The notes under the pieces are model-generated. The model did not search any database. It was given only the letters and a program-made list of their open reading frames with translations, and had not been told where the DNA came from. From Manis javanica (taxonomy: Eukaryota > Chordata > Mammalia > Pholidota > Manidae), in assembly GCF_040802235.1 (NCBI RefSeq), contig NC_133166.1:114342991-114406990 (forward strand): a stretch of DNA of 64,000 nucleotides, written 5' to 3'. Position 1 is the first letter of the stretch. The number at the start of each line of letters is the position of its first letter. Shown here piece after piece: positions 47,695 to 61,149 of the stretch. The position numbers and the translations under genes are program-made.

Positions 47695-49625
47695 TTGCGA
47701 CTCAAAAATATCTTGGCTTCATTTTCCTGCATTTGGAGGTTGGGGAACCAGGGTGATGACTCAAGGAAGACAGCGAGGTAGACAGCAGGCTGGGCGGCTC
47801 AGGGGCAGTTTGGTTGGGCCACACCTCCACTGTCCTCTCTTTCATCCCTATTGCCATTGCCTTGGATCCTGCAGATACAAGATTTTAAAAACATGAACTT
47901 ACTATCCTATATTCTGGTAACCCCTGTCCCTATGCCAATCACAAAAAAAGGGGGTTCTGGGTTTATTATCTCTAGAAATGAATGACCGTAGAACACCAAT
48001 TATAAATGAGTCAAAATTTTTTCTTTGGGATGTTAAAATCCAAAGACTCGAGGCATGATAAAAAAAACAGCTTTGGAAGAATAATTCAAGAGTTGATTTT
48101 TTTCAACACTGTCACATATATACATAAACACTGATACATGTGTGCACAAACAGACACACACACTGACTCACATCTGCATGTACACATTCAAAGAACTAGA
48201 TAAAAATTCACTAGACTTTGGAGTAGGTAAGTCGGGTGGAAGCTGGGAGCTGGAACAGGTAATGTATGGAGAAACTACTGATGTCCTTTGATCTCTGCCC
48301 TCAGAAACGAAGTGACTTCCCCCTTTTTTGGTTGTGGCATCAAGCTGCTTGTGAGGAGGTTAGGATTGTTTCAGCAGGAATATAAAGAGAAGAAAAGAGC
48401 TAATTATGCATTTATTATGCATCTACTGAAATTCAAAAGGATTTTCTAGCAATGCAATAGGCTTGAAATCTGGACTCTAAGGGAAGAATAATATTCGCTT
48501 AGCTCCCGTTTAACATAATCAAGATCCAGATCTAGAGTCAACATTCTACTAAAGAAGGAGGTAATTCAATTTCTTGTCTAATATCCTCATCTGACTATAA
48601 TGGTGATAATCACACCTACCTCAAAGGAATGCTTCTGAAAGGAACTCCGATGTTCTAATGTGGCAACTAGTGTCATGAGGTCAAGGATAGGATGTAAGAG
48701 GAACGAGAATCCTGCCCCTTCTTGGCGTGGGGATCGAAGAAGAGGAAAGCCGGGAGGAGTCAGGAGAGCAAAGCTGGAATCATAGAGGCTTAACGTGGAA
48801 TTGGGGAAACGGCTTCAAAAACATCTAGAAAATGGAAGAACTTTCCTAAATTGGCACAAACTTGTGTCTAATTTAGATGAGTGGGCAAATTAGGGTGACC
48901 TGGCAAGGAGGTAAGGCCTCCCCCTCTAGTCCTTCCCCAGGTAGTTACTGAGCTGAGCCATGGACCTAGCATGGGGCACAGTGTGACAAGAAGATAACGA
49001 ATGGACAGCATGTGGTTGGGACAGCTTGGGTCAGGGACTAGATGAAGGACGTGGTGGACATTTAGGGGGTCCACTGGGCTTTCCAGAACCACAGGGAGGT
49101 TGCTTCTGCTCGTAAGTAGCAATGAGATCAGAACCAGCCAAGGGAGACCCAAGAAATACTCCAGCTATTGAGATGAACCAAAGGCCAGCAGGGTGACTGT
49201 AACCAAATACACATCGACCCATGAGCCAGAGGAGCCAAGGACACTAAAGGCATGACAACCCAGTTCCTCTCTAATGCCTGTCCCCTAGGACATCAGGTAG
49301 ACCTCTTCTTTCTCTCCATGAAACTTCAGCAGCTACTTGGCAGGAAGCCTGGGAGCAGGGAAGACTTCTGAGATGTCTGAGACCATGAGCATTTATGACT
49401 AGAGAGACTGAAAAGCATCTGAACAGCCCGTTTCTTCGATTGCACTGGGCTGAACAGCTCCAGCTTTCACTCCTGCCCAGTGGATGAGGGTTGTCAGAAA
49501 GACAACATTGCTTACAGATAAACTACATTTCCTCACACTTCTGAATTTTGGTAAAAGATCATTGATCCTGCTAAAGACTGATATAATCCCACATTGGTGA
49601 AGACCTAAAAAACGTCCTGCGATCA

Positions 49626-49990
49626 TCAGTTTTTGCTGTGTAACAACATCCCCAAGATCTCAATGCTCTACAATCACCACCACTTATTTTCATTCTTTGG
49701 AGCTGGAAGTTGGCTCTGGTCTGGCTGATCCAGGTCGGCCTCGACAGGGATTGGCAGGGCTCCAGTCTTCTCATTGTGTTCAGTTCTGGTCCAGTGTCCT
49801 TGCTCTGGGGCCCAGACTGAGGAAGAATTCCGTATGTGGAAGTTGCTTTTCTCTTGTCAAGTCAGTGGAGTGCAAGATGTGAGTCAATCACAAAAGCACA
49901 TTTAAAACACAGGCTTGCATTATGCCCTCTGACCTTCTATTGACCCCAGAAAGTCACACAACAGAGGGCTTGGATGTACATTTACACAGT
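49626..49990. mobile_element. Degraded interspersed repeat, family not assigned
   Basis: Gctgtgtaacaacatcccca, aagtcacacaacagaggg and the text between resemble a common old mammalian repeat, but I cannot name the family with certainty. Confidence 0.4.
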
Positions 49991-50339
49991 GAGGGAGCAA
50001 AGAATAGGGAAGGGCAGTTCAGACTACTATGGGCCACGGGCGCCTGCCCGTCCTCCGAGCAGTGACAGCTCCAGATTGATCTGGGGCGGTCAGAAGCCCA
50101 GGAGCAAAGGTCCCAAGCGTCAGGAGTATCGGTGGGGTGTCACAGAGCGCCCGAAGGCCGGCACACAGAAGAGGGGGCAAAATGGAGAGAGCCTAGGTCT
50201 CAGGTGGTAGAGTTGAGGGGCTTTACCAGCTGCCTACCTCTAGACCTTTCTGAAATATAAAATAATTTAATGTCTTTACTGTTAGTTGAGTTTTGTGTTG
50301 CTTTCAGCTGAATGCATCCAACTGACACAGGTCTCTTAT

Positions 50340-50450
50340 TAGCCCTATTTTTCCGTGAGGCCCAGCAAGTAAGTGTTGGACGTTGGATTTGAACTCAGGC
50401 TTTGTCTCCAGATCACATCTTTTGCCTACTGTAGTATCTTGCCTTCCGAA
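50340..50450 (-). mobile_element. MIR fragment (antisense)
   Basis: Gcccagcaagtaagtgttgg and atttgaactcaggctttgtc match reverse-strand MIR text. Confidence 0.55.
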
Positions 50451-50819
50451 TCCTGCATGAGGCTGAAATCTCTTATGTACCTGTCACTTGATTCACAGAA
50501 TATGCAGTTAAATGCCCCCATGGTGAACAAGTGGAATATATGGGCACTAAAGAAAATACCCGCATGGCCTCGGTCTAGCTCTGTGTCTATACAACTCAGA
50601 GAAGAGTCAGGACCAGGTTTCCAGATGCCCCCACTCAGATAAAGAGCTGGCCCTGGGGCTGCCCTGAGTTTTATGCAGGGAGAACTGTCACATGGTGGTG
50701 GACCCACTCCACAATTTGCTCAACCAGCACTCTTAAAACAAGCCTTCTCAAGCACCTCCAATAGGAAGGAAATTGAGCAAATAGCAGACCCAAGCCATCA
50801 GTCTTCAAGTCTATTCTAA

Positions 50820-51230
50820 AAATCAAGATTTCTTGGTCCTAAATATAAGGCCTGAGGGAAATAACTAGATCAAAGGGACAGAACAGAATGTCCAAAAGTA
50901 GACAATACATCACCGTGGCATTTCAGATGACTGGTGACAGGATGTATGGTCTAGTAAATGTTGTGGGGACAGTTGCCTATCTATTGGAGGGAAATTAAGA
51001 AATTCCCAACTTTAGATAATGAACCCCAAATAACTTCCAAATGGATTAAATTTCATAAATAAGAAACTTATAAAAATATCAGTGAAGAGAAGACTATCTT
51101 TATTTGGGTTGAGAAAATGCTTTTTAAAACATCAGTTTTAGTAGTTCATACAAATATCATAAGCAAAAGGCACAAGGAGGTGGAGTATTTGCAACATCAA
51201 CATCTGTGATGAACAAAGAGTTAATATTCC
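50820..51230 (+). mobile_element. Old L1/HAL1-like fragment
   Basis: Ccaaatggattaaatttcat, gagaaaatgctttttaaaac and neighbouring text follow the order of a degraded L1 ORF2 3' region. Boundaries are approximate. Confidence 0.5.
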
Positions 51231-51234
51231 TGAC

Positions 51235-52045
51235 GTACAAGTTCACTCATTCATTCGTTCAACATCTATTTGAGTACTTATTACGTACTAGGAAGTTCTA
51301 GGCACTAAGGGTACAAGCAATAAACCAAAACGAAGTCCCTGCTCCTCTGATGCCGAGTCTGATGGGGAGGACGGCCAGCACTAGAGAAAGAGGCTGGTCA
51401 GTGTTGGCCAGATTGGTAAGGGCTATAGAAAAAAATTCAGTGGGGTAGGGATGCTTAGAGAGTGCTGAAGGGGCAGCTGCATTCTATGGATATTCAGGGA
51501 AGCTTCACTGATGAGAGGACCTTCGAGCAGAAATATAAAGGCAAAAGAAATAGAAAGGAAAAAAATACAAATGAATTTTTGGTTTTTGATTTTGAACGTT
51601 GAGCTGACAGGATTGCTGATGGGTTGGGCGCAGGCTGTGAAAGGAAGCAGTCGGGCGGACTTCCAGGAATGAAGCACCACTTAGCGAGCGTGACTCTGAG
51701 GCGCGGCGTGGGGGCACCAAGGCTTTGGTCAAGGGCGCTGCAGTTTGAGGTGTCTGTTGTATATGCGAAGGGAGGTGTCAGGGAGATGTGAGCCATACAA
51801 GTTTGGAATTCGGGGAGAGGTCCAGCTAGAGATGTAAGTCTGGGAGTCGTCAGCACGGATAGTATTTGAAGCAGTGACACTAGACAGGGCGTTTGTGGAA
51901 GGAGGGAGTATAAGCGGAGAGGAGGTCCTAGGACATCCGTGGGACTTGCAGTTAGAGGGGACAGAGATGAGGGGGAACCAGCAAAGTAGACCAGAGAGGA
52001 GTGGCCGGCCACTGAAGCAGGGGGAGAACGGTGAGATGACGGCCT
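51235..52045 (-). mobile_element. L2 (LINE-2) 3' end, antisense
   Basis: The left end (actcattcattcgttcaaca) is the reversed L2 tail. The minus-strand translation carries pieces of the L2 ORF such as ADDSQTYISSW and NRHLKLQ. It is broken by many indels, as expected of an ancient copy. Confidence 0.8.
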
Positions 52046-52879
52046 CCCCAGGCCTGGAGACCAGGAGGGGCACAAGCTCTCTCAGGGGCTGCCGGCAGGG
52101 CAGGGAGCAAGAAGGGAGGGGAGGGCCCGCCCTGGATTTAGCGACGGGGAGGTCCCTGGCCACCCAGCAGGGGCTGTCCTTCTGCAATTATGGGAACAAA
52201 TGTACAATGTGTGTCCCTTTTTGAACTTCAGTCCTACTTTTAGAAACTTGTGAGAGATAAAAGCTCAAATACACAGAGTTTTATGCAGGATGATGTTTAC
52301 TCTGACAATGGTTGTGAAAGTGAAATATTGGCACCCACCTGACCAGGAGGGCCTGGTTCACGAACCTGTGAGCATAGAAGTGATAACAAGACCTAAAGTC
52401 GGGCCCAGAGAGAGGGAGTGACAGCCGCAGTTACTCAGTGTGGAGCGTGGACCCGACTGGGCAGTACACGGTCCTCTTCGGCTTGGCGTTGGAGGCCCTC
52501 GCCTGGTACTCGTCAGCCTCCCGGGGCTGGCTTCGTGCTTTTGAAATGTGAATTCTCAAAGTGTCCAGCCAGTTTACCTACAGTGTTTTCAGCCCATGTG
52601 CCAGGATCTCCTTGCAGGGGATGCCGGGTACAGGACAGCTGGGGAAGACAGGACAGACTCTGCCTGGGTGGGTGAGAGAGAGGGACTCTATTTTCTTGAC
52701 TCCCAAGTGTGACTTCGTTTGGGAAAGGATTATTTTCTGCCTTCCTACAACTTTTACAAAAGTCGTAACAAAAATACAAAGATCACAAGTAAGTCAAATT
52801 TATTTCATTGGTCAGATGTATTGATTAGAAGAAAAGAAAGTTAAGCCTGTCAGAACACCTGGGACAGCTGGTCCCCTCA

Positions 52880-53060
52880 CTGGAAGGAGCATGGGGCTGG
52901 GCCGCCAGGAGCCTGGGGTCCTGCTTAGCTCGCCCACAGTCTAGCCGGGGCTGAGCAGAAGCCGCTCTGACTCTCTGAGCCTCAAGTCTTCATCAGATAA
53001 GCAAGCTGGCGAGCGGAAGTAACGTATACTAAAGCTATGACGCTCCTGTTTGACCTTGTC
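52880..53060 (+). mobile_element. MIR element
   Basis: Aggagcatggggctgggcc, gagcctggggtcctgcttag and tctctgagcctcaagtcttc follow the MIR core. It is degraded. Confidence 0.55.
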
Positions 53061-53349
53061 CCTGTTCTGGTTGGCTGGGTGGGGGATGTGGGGGTGCAGT
53101 AAATGAGCACCCTGTCCCTCCACAGCACCCCAGCCTCCACCACCTTAGGAGAGAGGTAGACATAAACACACACGCCTCTGTGTTCCTCGTACTGACCCCA
53201 GACCTCCAAGGGCGGTCCAGAGAATGGACATTTCCTCAACAATCAGTGATTTCATGTCGCCGGGCACCACCGACCTCCTGTCTGGCCCCCTGGGCACCAG
53301 TGGCATGGATTGCAGCCGCAAATGGAAGGGCAGCTCTACGGACTGCCAA

Positions 53350-55543
53350 TAAGGCCTGTGCGGGTCACCCGCCTCTGCTTGGGCTCGGCGTCAGTCCCGG
53401 GCATGAGCTCTGAGGGGCCCGCTCCTGTTTCTCCTGGACGAAGGGGTGGGTGTGAACACTCGGGCTCTAGGGGCTGCGCTGATCATCTCCCTGCCCGCAA
53501 GCGGAGGGAACCTCCAGCACGGCTAAGGTGCTCACTCTCCCCTCTTGCCCCCAAACTGTCCCACCTCAAGGGAAAAAGAAGAGCCTTAAAGCCCAGTTCT
53601 GCCTTTTACCCCTTTCTTTATCTTTCTTTGGTCCTTTCGGCAAGATGGGTAAGCCTCTGGATGTGATTTCAGTGGTGACAAGAGCTTTGCCTGGGGGCCT
53701 CTGTCGGAGGAAGACAGCGGTTGCTTCGTCATGGTGGTGGAATGAGCCTCAGGTCTCTGAGAGCAAAAGGGCAACATTCATATTGGCCTTGAACATTATG
53801 TAAATTAGTGTGTGCCCGTTATATTACATAGTACCTTCATTTCTTTTTAAACTTGATGACTTCTCTTTTGAGTGAGTAAATGTTCACACTTACAGTCAGC
53901 TCATCTGTATCTGTACGCACACCTAGGGAACAAGGCTGTGTAGAACATTCAAAGGTATGTTTGGTTTTGTGGAGGCAACTGTGTGGAATCTTATTCAAAT
54001 GTCCATTTAAGAGTGAGGAGTGAAGATGTTTCTTTTGTTCAGTGAGGGAGAATCTCCAAGGAGGTGCCCCCCTCAGCAGGTGTCCTTCCTGCCGAAGGTC
54101 ACAGGTCAGACTTGGGGAGCCCAGCGGCTGGAGGTCAGGTGCCCACTAGGAGACACTATGATCGCCGTGTAAGTTATCCCAGAGGATTGAGAGAGCCAGT
54201 GCCCTGGGGATGGAGAACAGGTGTGAGGGCAGAGAGGGTGCTCTTCCACAGCAATAGCTCCCCAGCAGGGATCCAGGGGCTGTTTCCCACGGACCCCGTG
54301 TTTCGGGCAAGTGCTAGTGGAGCTGCGGACATACTCTAAGACCTCTGCTGTCTGGAGCTATGGTTTCCAACCTTGTCACCACAGAAGACTTTCAGGTTTC
54401 CCTCATGCATCCCAGTTTGTCACTCTTATGTAACTCGTGGAGACCTTGTTAATTCAGCAGCCATAATCCCTGTCCCTATCATTTTAATGTGTTGAGTCAT
54501 ACTTGTTAGGTGGAAGTTCCCTTCACCTAAAGTGATGACCTTGACCTCAGAGGGCAGACACAACACAAACTGGGAGTCCTCATTTTCCTCTGTGGCCTGC
54601 ATGACTTCCTCTCTACTTTAGGACTAGGTAGAGAAACTCTTTGCCTGGGAGGAAATCAAGGGTGCCTGGCTGGGAACTGCCATTCTAGAATTTCCATGAT
54701 ATGACAGTGCTTCTGGGAAAGTTGTTGGTGCCCTTGGGATGACATTGTTTGAAGAGCCATAATCCCTGCTTTCTAATGGGGTACAGGAGAAAGGAGACAG
54801 GCCCAGGGGGCAGAGACCTTCTGCTATTTTAGGGGCTGGAGAAGGGTGCACGCCGACTCCAGGGAGGTTGGAGTCCCCTCCTGTGAGCATCACAGGCTAG
54901 TTCCTACTGCACCACAGGGGCTGTGAAAGCTGGAGTTCTGGGGTCTGTGAGAATGAGGCAGATCCCTGCTGTGAGCTCAGGACCCTCAGCCCCCCTCCGC
55001 TCCTCTGTCCCAGCTTCTCGGGCCTGGGGTCTCCCCCCTGGCTGCGAACCAGAACGTGGGCCGCCGTGCCTCGGGTAGGCTAAGGCCTCTGCCTTTTGGT
55101 TCTTGTCTGCAGGAACACAGGCTCTCCCTCCCCTACAGGCCTGTGTGCGCACACGCGTGCCGGATGCCTGACGTGTCCTGCGGGTGGATAAGCTCGACTC
55201 GTGCCGGGTGAGGGAGGCGGGGAGATGCTAGTTATTTGGATACTTTGGTTAACCAGGGCCTCCAGAAATGCTCTGGGTTCTCAATTTTCAAACAAACTGT
55301 GGTGAAATATACGGTAACACACAAGCCTAACTGAGACTATATAGAATTTTGCATAATCTGGAAAACCAGTCATAGTTTTACAGTAGGCTCAAGTTGTGCT
55401 TGTTTGACTAATACGTCAGTGACCAGTACTGTGGCTATTTGAGCTTTCTGTTCCGTTTCTGGATAACTGAGAGCCTCTGCATTACGGTAAGAAGCGATTC
55501 TGTGTGCCCTTCTTAACAGTCACATTCTCTCTTGGTTTTTCAG
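53350..55543. other. Intronic sequence of the BMAL1 duplicate
   Basis: No exon or clear repeat recognised in this 2.2 kb, apart from ordinary AT- and GC-variable sequence. It is the remnant of the intron between the first two recognisable BMAL1 exons. Confidence 0.5.
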
Positions 55544-58500
55544 AGAAAGCATGGACACAGACAAAGATGACCCCCATGGAAGGGACCAGGAAACTGGTCA
55601 TCTGAGCTTCTGTGTCCTTACGGCCATTTTCTTGGCCTAATTACACGCTGTTACTTGAAGCAGGTGCCACCCTTGTCCTCAATGGGGACAAGCTAGGAGG
55701 CCGTGAACCTGGCTCAGGATTGGCCCCCAGCCCCCAGGGCGGCTCACACTAACGGCTTTTGGGTGTCATAGTTGGCAGGGCTGAAACGGGGCAATTATTT
55801 AAACAGGAAAGAAAATAAATGTATAACTTAGCAGTTACTCTCCAGGGCATTGCGTTTTTATCTTTTTCTTCCCCCCCCACCCCCCCGCCGGTTAGAATCC
55901 ACAGAGCACCAAGGAAGGATGGAAAATGCAAGGTGAGCCTGGGCCTCATTGTGCCTCTGAGCCGTCCTGTTTCTGGTCCGGCTGAGCTTGGGTTCGGGCT
56001 CAGCCTGCTTAGAGTCCCGGGTCTGGAAGAGGCTCTGCGAGGCTGGCCCCTGTCTAGCAGTCGTCTCAACACCACCGCATCCTAAGGAAAGGGAAGGGGG
56101 GCCTTAGCCTGGTGTGGCCTCTGGCCCTGGCTCTCTCAGGCTCAGCGGGCTTTCAGCTTTCCGCTGACTGCACTTAACCTGAAGGGAACTTTGGAGGTAT
56201 TAGAAAGCAAATCAAGGCTACAGTTTTTGCCCAGTTTTTAACAGCTTGCCCTCCCCAGACTCGCGGGCCCTACATAGGAGACCTGGCTTGGTGATTCCTT
56301 CTTGGGCTGTGCCCGGCCTCTTAGAGGGACCCTGACTGCAGTGCAGGTTGCCGCTGAAGGCTGGACATGTGGAATGCTCTGCTCCCTGGAGCAGATTCTC
56401 TAAGTCGGTCCTTCCTGCCTCCAGCCACACTGTCACTTCCACGTGAGTTCTCAGCCCTCCTGACCTTAGTTCCAAAGCCACCCAAGGCTGTATTATGACA
56501 GAACTGGGGGCTGCAGAATTTGGCTGACTCAAGGCTTTTCTAGCTTTTCTCTTGCAGAGAAGCCTGGTGGGAGCTCCTGTGGCTCTGTTGCTACAGCGGT
56601 GGCAGCAAATTACATTTCCATTGTTGATGCCCCTCCTGAGGGGGACAGTCACAAATTAAGGGCTTTTGCCTGCAATCATTAGATGATATATATGTATATG
56701 TCCACCTTGAAATAATCTTCTTATTCTCCTAAGGCATCTGGTTGAAGCACGTTTTCTGGATACTTGTGAAGCTGTCAATGAGTGCATCCCTGTGCACTGG
56801 CTACTTAGAGAACAAATCCTTATTTGCTGTCACAATGACTACAAATCGTGTTTCCTTAAGGGTGATAGATTGATTATTCATTTCTCCTGATTAGGCAGCA
56901 GGTGGGTTTTTGTGTCATAGGATGTGATCGAGGAAAGATCTTCTTTGTCTCTGAGTCTGTCTTCAAGATCCTCAATTGTTCACGTTCCTATTAGTGCTGG
57001 GCAGCCTCACAGCAGCCACAAAGGTCACCCCACATTTCAGAATGATTTGAGTATTCAAGTCACATGGGAAAGACTTGTGATGTTCCCCCACCCAATCTTT
57101 CTTCTAGAAAATTCTTAATTTCTTAACAGAGAAACGACTTTAAACTTAGAAAAAAAATTTTATGTGCCCCATGTTTCCCCATTGGAAGGTCTGACTGATC
57201 TCAGCCGCAGCTTTATAACTTTCTTTTGCTACAAAATAAATATTGCACAACTGTGGGGTGGGGGTCGGGGGTGAGGTGCTATCTGACGAGGAGAAGAGGT
57301 AGGTAAAGAATACAATACTAGGGAATTGGAAATTGGAAATCTACCCATACTGTGTTTGCATTGGTATGTCATTTCTTAGCTCTATTGAACCTCAGCTTCC
57401 TCTAAAGAAAGGACTGTAGTAATCCATCTTTTATGATTGTTTATAGGATCAACCAGGATCAACATTTATGGAAGCTTCTAGAGCACACCTTTTCACCTGT
57501 GATGTCCCTAGAGTTTTCATTCACCACTCATTCACTTATTCATTCCTTCATATGCTTTGCATGGAAACTTGGTAAGGCAAAAGAATTAAAGAGTCAAAAT
57601 AACATTTATGCACATCAAAATTAATGTGAATTTAATATTTTCAAAGTGTTTTGTTCTTCTTAGTATTCAAGCAAAGTTTTGGAGGAAATTTTACTATATG
57701 TGCTGACAGATCAGGCTATTGAGGCCTATAGGGTAACACAACTTGCTTATGAACAGAAAGCTTAGGGGAGCTATAAACAGAGCCCACACACCGCATTCCT
57801 CCTCCTGAGGTCTTAGAGGGGAATCTGTGGGCATCAGAAATAAACAACGAACTCACAAGCTGAGAGCCTTGCCTTAGAGGCACATGGGTTATTTATATAC
57901 CTGAGCCCCTTTTCCCTCATGCGTTCTCAAAACCGCGTTCCCAGTGCCTTGCCCGCTGTGTCTGTCTCTAGGCAGTGATTGCACGTGTGTATGTGCTCAC
58001 ATAGAAAATATTTGAAATTCTCAAGACTAAAAACACAAACTAAAGGCAAAGCCCTTGTTGGAATATTCCACCTGTGAGTGACTTGCCATTGTTAATGCTT
58101 CCTCCCCACAGAATGATCTGATTGGTCAGAGTTTGTTTGACTACCTACCTCCAAAAGATACAGCCAAAGTCAAGGAGCAGCGCCCCTCGTCAGCACCGCA
58201 CCCGGGGAGCGGCTCACGGACGCCAACAGTGAGCACGGAGGGGGTCCTCCGCAGCCGCTCAGAGTGCTGGGCACCGGCCAGCAGGGCAGCGCGTGCGCGG
58301 CAGCCTCTCTGCCCTTCGTTGGGGTCACAGGTGCTGTCTTAAGCTAAATGGAGTTACCTGCCTCCCTTTGCAGGTGTTTTTGCTTTTTTTTACATAAACA
58401 AGGGAAAGTTCAATGTCCAAATTTGTTGAAAGGAAAGATAGCTACTTTGATTCTTTTTGATTTTCAGTGATTTTTTTTTTTCAGAATCTAGAAATTCTTA

Positions 58501-58794
58501 CTGGTATGCTCCTGAGTTTAAAGGGCTCCCACAATTTGATTTGCACCTCACCTCCCCACCCAAAACCACCTGTGTTTATGGGAGTTGCACACACGCAGCT
58601 TCCTAAAAGTAAGAGGACTTGAATATAAATGACATTTCTGTGACCAGAGTGGGTCCTCGTTAGACTGGCCCCCGCCTCCTGGCCTCCTCCTCGCAGAAGC
58701 GGGACCACCATCCACAGCCTTGCCTGCGGCATCCTGCCCCTGCGTCCATTCCTGGCTCTCCTCTGGTTCCATGGGCAGCTGTGGGCTCCACAGG

Positions 58795-59020
58795 TACCAG
58801 GGTGACCTCTGGGGTCAGATTGCCGGGCTGTGTCCTGGCTCACCACTTACCAGCTGAACGACCTTAGCAAGTGTATGAGCTCTCTGTGCCTCAGCTTCCC
58901 TATCTACAAAATAGTACCTATTTCATCGGGTTGTTGGATAAAATATATTAAAATAAATAAAGCACATGAGACAGTTTCTCGTACACAGTAAGCACAGTAT
59001 CAACGTTGTGATATTGTGGA
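58795..59020 (+). mobile_element. MIR element
   Basis: Ctggctcaccacttaccagc, cctcagcttccctatctaca and ataaaatatattaaaataaa give a nearly full-length MIR in an intron of the BMAL1 duplicate. Confidence 0.88.
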
Positions 59021-59821
59021 CCAGTGCCGTCAAGGCCCTGGGCGTTTCCAGCTTCCATTTTAATCCCCAGAGGAGAACATCACCAGAATAATCTCCTTTA
59101 AACCAGCCTTTTCATTAAGGCGCTCCTTTTCTTCCAAGGAGCTTAGTGTGTTCCCTGGTACCTAGGCCCTGGTACTTTTCTAGTGACCTGAGGGGGAAAA
59201 GGTGAATGACATGTGGCCTTGCCTTTAAGGCTCTGGCCATGTAGTCAGGATGACCAGGAGACAGACAGCACCCTGCATAACAGATGCAGCCGCGGAAATA
59301 ATACAGGACACAGGGATCTGCTGACCAGTTCTTGTGGGTGCAATGACAGGCCTCCCCAAGTAGGTGATGGGGGAGGTAGGTTTGAAAAGATGGTTAATGT
59401 TTGACAGGTGACAGAGGAGGAGAGGGAGGGACCCGATCTGTGGCCAGGTGCAGAGGGGTGGTGCGGTGGGGCCTGCCAGGTGCTGCTGGAGTGAAATGTC
59501 AGGGCAGTGCAGGGCTGGGCCACGGGTCCCACTCCTTCCGCCCGTCCGTGGGAACACAGTGACGGACTCCGCCCTGGGCCGCAGGCTGCCTGGCACTGCA
59601 GGAGTGAGTTGGCACCGGCATGGCAGTGAGGGGTTGGGTCGGAGAGGAGACCCAGAAGGAGCCCTGGGCAGCAGCGCTCCCGTGATGGTTGGTCCTGTGG
59701 TGGGCCGGGGGTTCTTGTTCCCCCCGGACGTGATCTGCCGCCCGGCCTCTGCGCCGACAAGTAGCTAGTGTTTCCACGGGAATCACAGCCCTGCTCCTCC
59801 TCCAGACGGGCTAAGGCAGTT

Positions 59822-60125
59822 GGTCTAGAACAGCATAGTCCAGTGGAAACATGATGCAAGCCACAGATAAAAGCCACTGTTAGAGTTTAAATTTTCTTGT
59901 AGCCCCATTAAAAAAAAGTAAAAACAAATATTAAATTGATTTTAATATTCTACTTTATTACATCTGATATCCAAAATGAAGTTTTACATTCTTTTCTTTT
60001 TTGTACTAAATCCTTGAAATCCTGTGTGTATTCGCGCTTACAGACACTTCCAGCCAGAATAGCCACATTCCAGGTGTCCCATGCTGCCGATAGCCAGTGG
60101 CCCCTGCACTGGACAGCACACACCC
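59822..60125. mobile_element. Non-autonomous DNA transposon (MER/hAT-like)
   Basis: The ends are imperfect inverted copies (gaacagcatagtccagtgg at the left, ctgcactggacagcaca at the right), enclosing text such as tttcttgtagccccattaaa and actaaatccttgaaatcctg. The structure and wording match a common mammalian non-autonomous DNA element. The exact family is not assigned. Confidence 0.65.
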
Positions 60126-60654
60126 AGAATGAGGGCTGATAAATCATCCCCGGGGTTCGAGCGTACAGCCAGGTCTGAGAACTTAAGGCGATCCTGCCTC
60201 CTCCTTCCCATTCTGATGTCTAAATCTTACCCATCCTTCAGGTCCCAGCCCAAGTTCTTCCTCCTCTGGGAAGCACAGACGGTCTCTGCCATTCATTTGG
60301 ATCCAATTATACATCACCTGGTATCATTATTAATCTTTTCATGGTGAATTTCCATCTTCCCTTCTCAGCCATAAGCGCCTGCTCCGCAGGAGCCCCACGC
60401 GGTGATTCCTCCCCCTACCCCAGATCATCTAGTCCATTCGTTCAGCAGCCTCTTTCTATGTGATCCAGAAACATTTGAGATTGGCAGTGCGCCTGCGCCT
60501 TTGCATCTTCTAAGGCCTAAACTGAGGAGAAATGTGGTTCTAATGTCGTCGTCGTAAACATGAGGCAGGGAGAAGGCCTCCTGCAAGGTCACGCTCACCC
60601 TCCTGACAGGCAACATCGCCCTCAGTTCATCACGTTTTGTGTGTTGATTTGCAG

Positions 60655-60804
60655 CCGGACTTCCAGTTAAGACGGATGCAACCCCTGGGCCGTCTCGGCC
60701 ATGTTCTGGAGCACAGCGTTCTTTCCTCTGCAAGATGAAGAGTAACAGGCCTTCAGTAAAGACTGAAAACAAGCATTTCCCCTCCACCTGCTCAAAGAAA
60801 AAAA
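60655..60804 (+). pseudogene. BMAL1: BMAL1 duplicate, open exon between PAS-A and PAS-B
   Basis: Acceptor atttgcag and donor gtaact are intact. The translation follows human BMAL1 (GLPVKTD, PGPSR, CSGA, NRPSVK, FPSTCSKKK) with several substitutions, about four in five residues kept by eye. The true BMAL1 is almost invariant among mammals, so this divergence supports a relaxed duplicate. Confidence 0.9.
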
Positions 60805-61149
60805 GTAACTGTTTAATAGTTCTTTGAAGCCCCGTTACAGGTCAGGTTGGCTTCCTGCAGTGGAGCTCTGAGCAGGGTGCTGGTTCACTGGTTCCTAACC
60901 GGCCAGGGCAGCAGACCGTGGTACCCCAGCCAGGAGCCCCCGGTCCCCTCCTTCCCCTGCAGTGTGGGGCAGTCCCGGACCAGGGCTGTCAGGATACCCA
61001 GAGGGGGGAACGTCCTGATGGTTGTCATGATGACAGATTCATGGGAAGATTTCCTGTTTCAGTTCTGCTGGTGTTAATGTGGTTGGGACAGATGACTCCC
61101 GGCCACGGTTCCCCCTCCTCCCCGAGCAGCCCACCAGTCCACCAAAGTT

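Larger units (their letters stand above)
28161..49226 (+). repeat. Segmental duplication, unit B (about 21.07 kb)
   Basis: Direct repeat of 616-21682. The flanks differ: on the left is a GT/CA-rich stretch of the spacer, on the right the single-copy region leading to the BMAL1 duplicate. All sixteen ANTXRL exons and both splice sites of each are present. Microsatellites differ in length or pattern (31388-31495 against 3843-3950; the GA run at about 32830), as expected for two separately inherited copies rather than one sequence pasted twice. Confidence 0.96.
49227..53216. other. Single-copy flank between unit B and the BMAL1 duplicate
   Basis: No host exon recognised. It contains a degraded unclassified repeat at about 49626-49990, a MIR fragment near 50340-50450, LINE-like sequence at about 50820-51230, an antisense L2 at 51235-52045 and a MIR at about 52880-53060. 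Confidence 0.5.
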
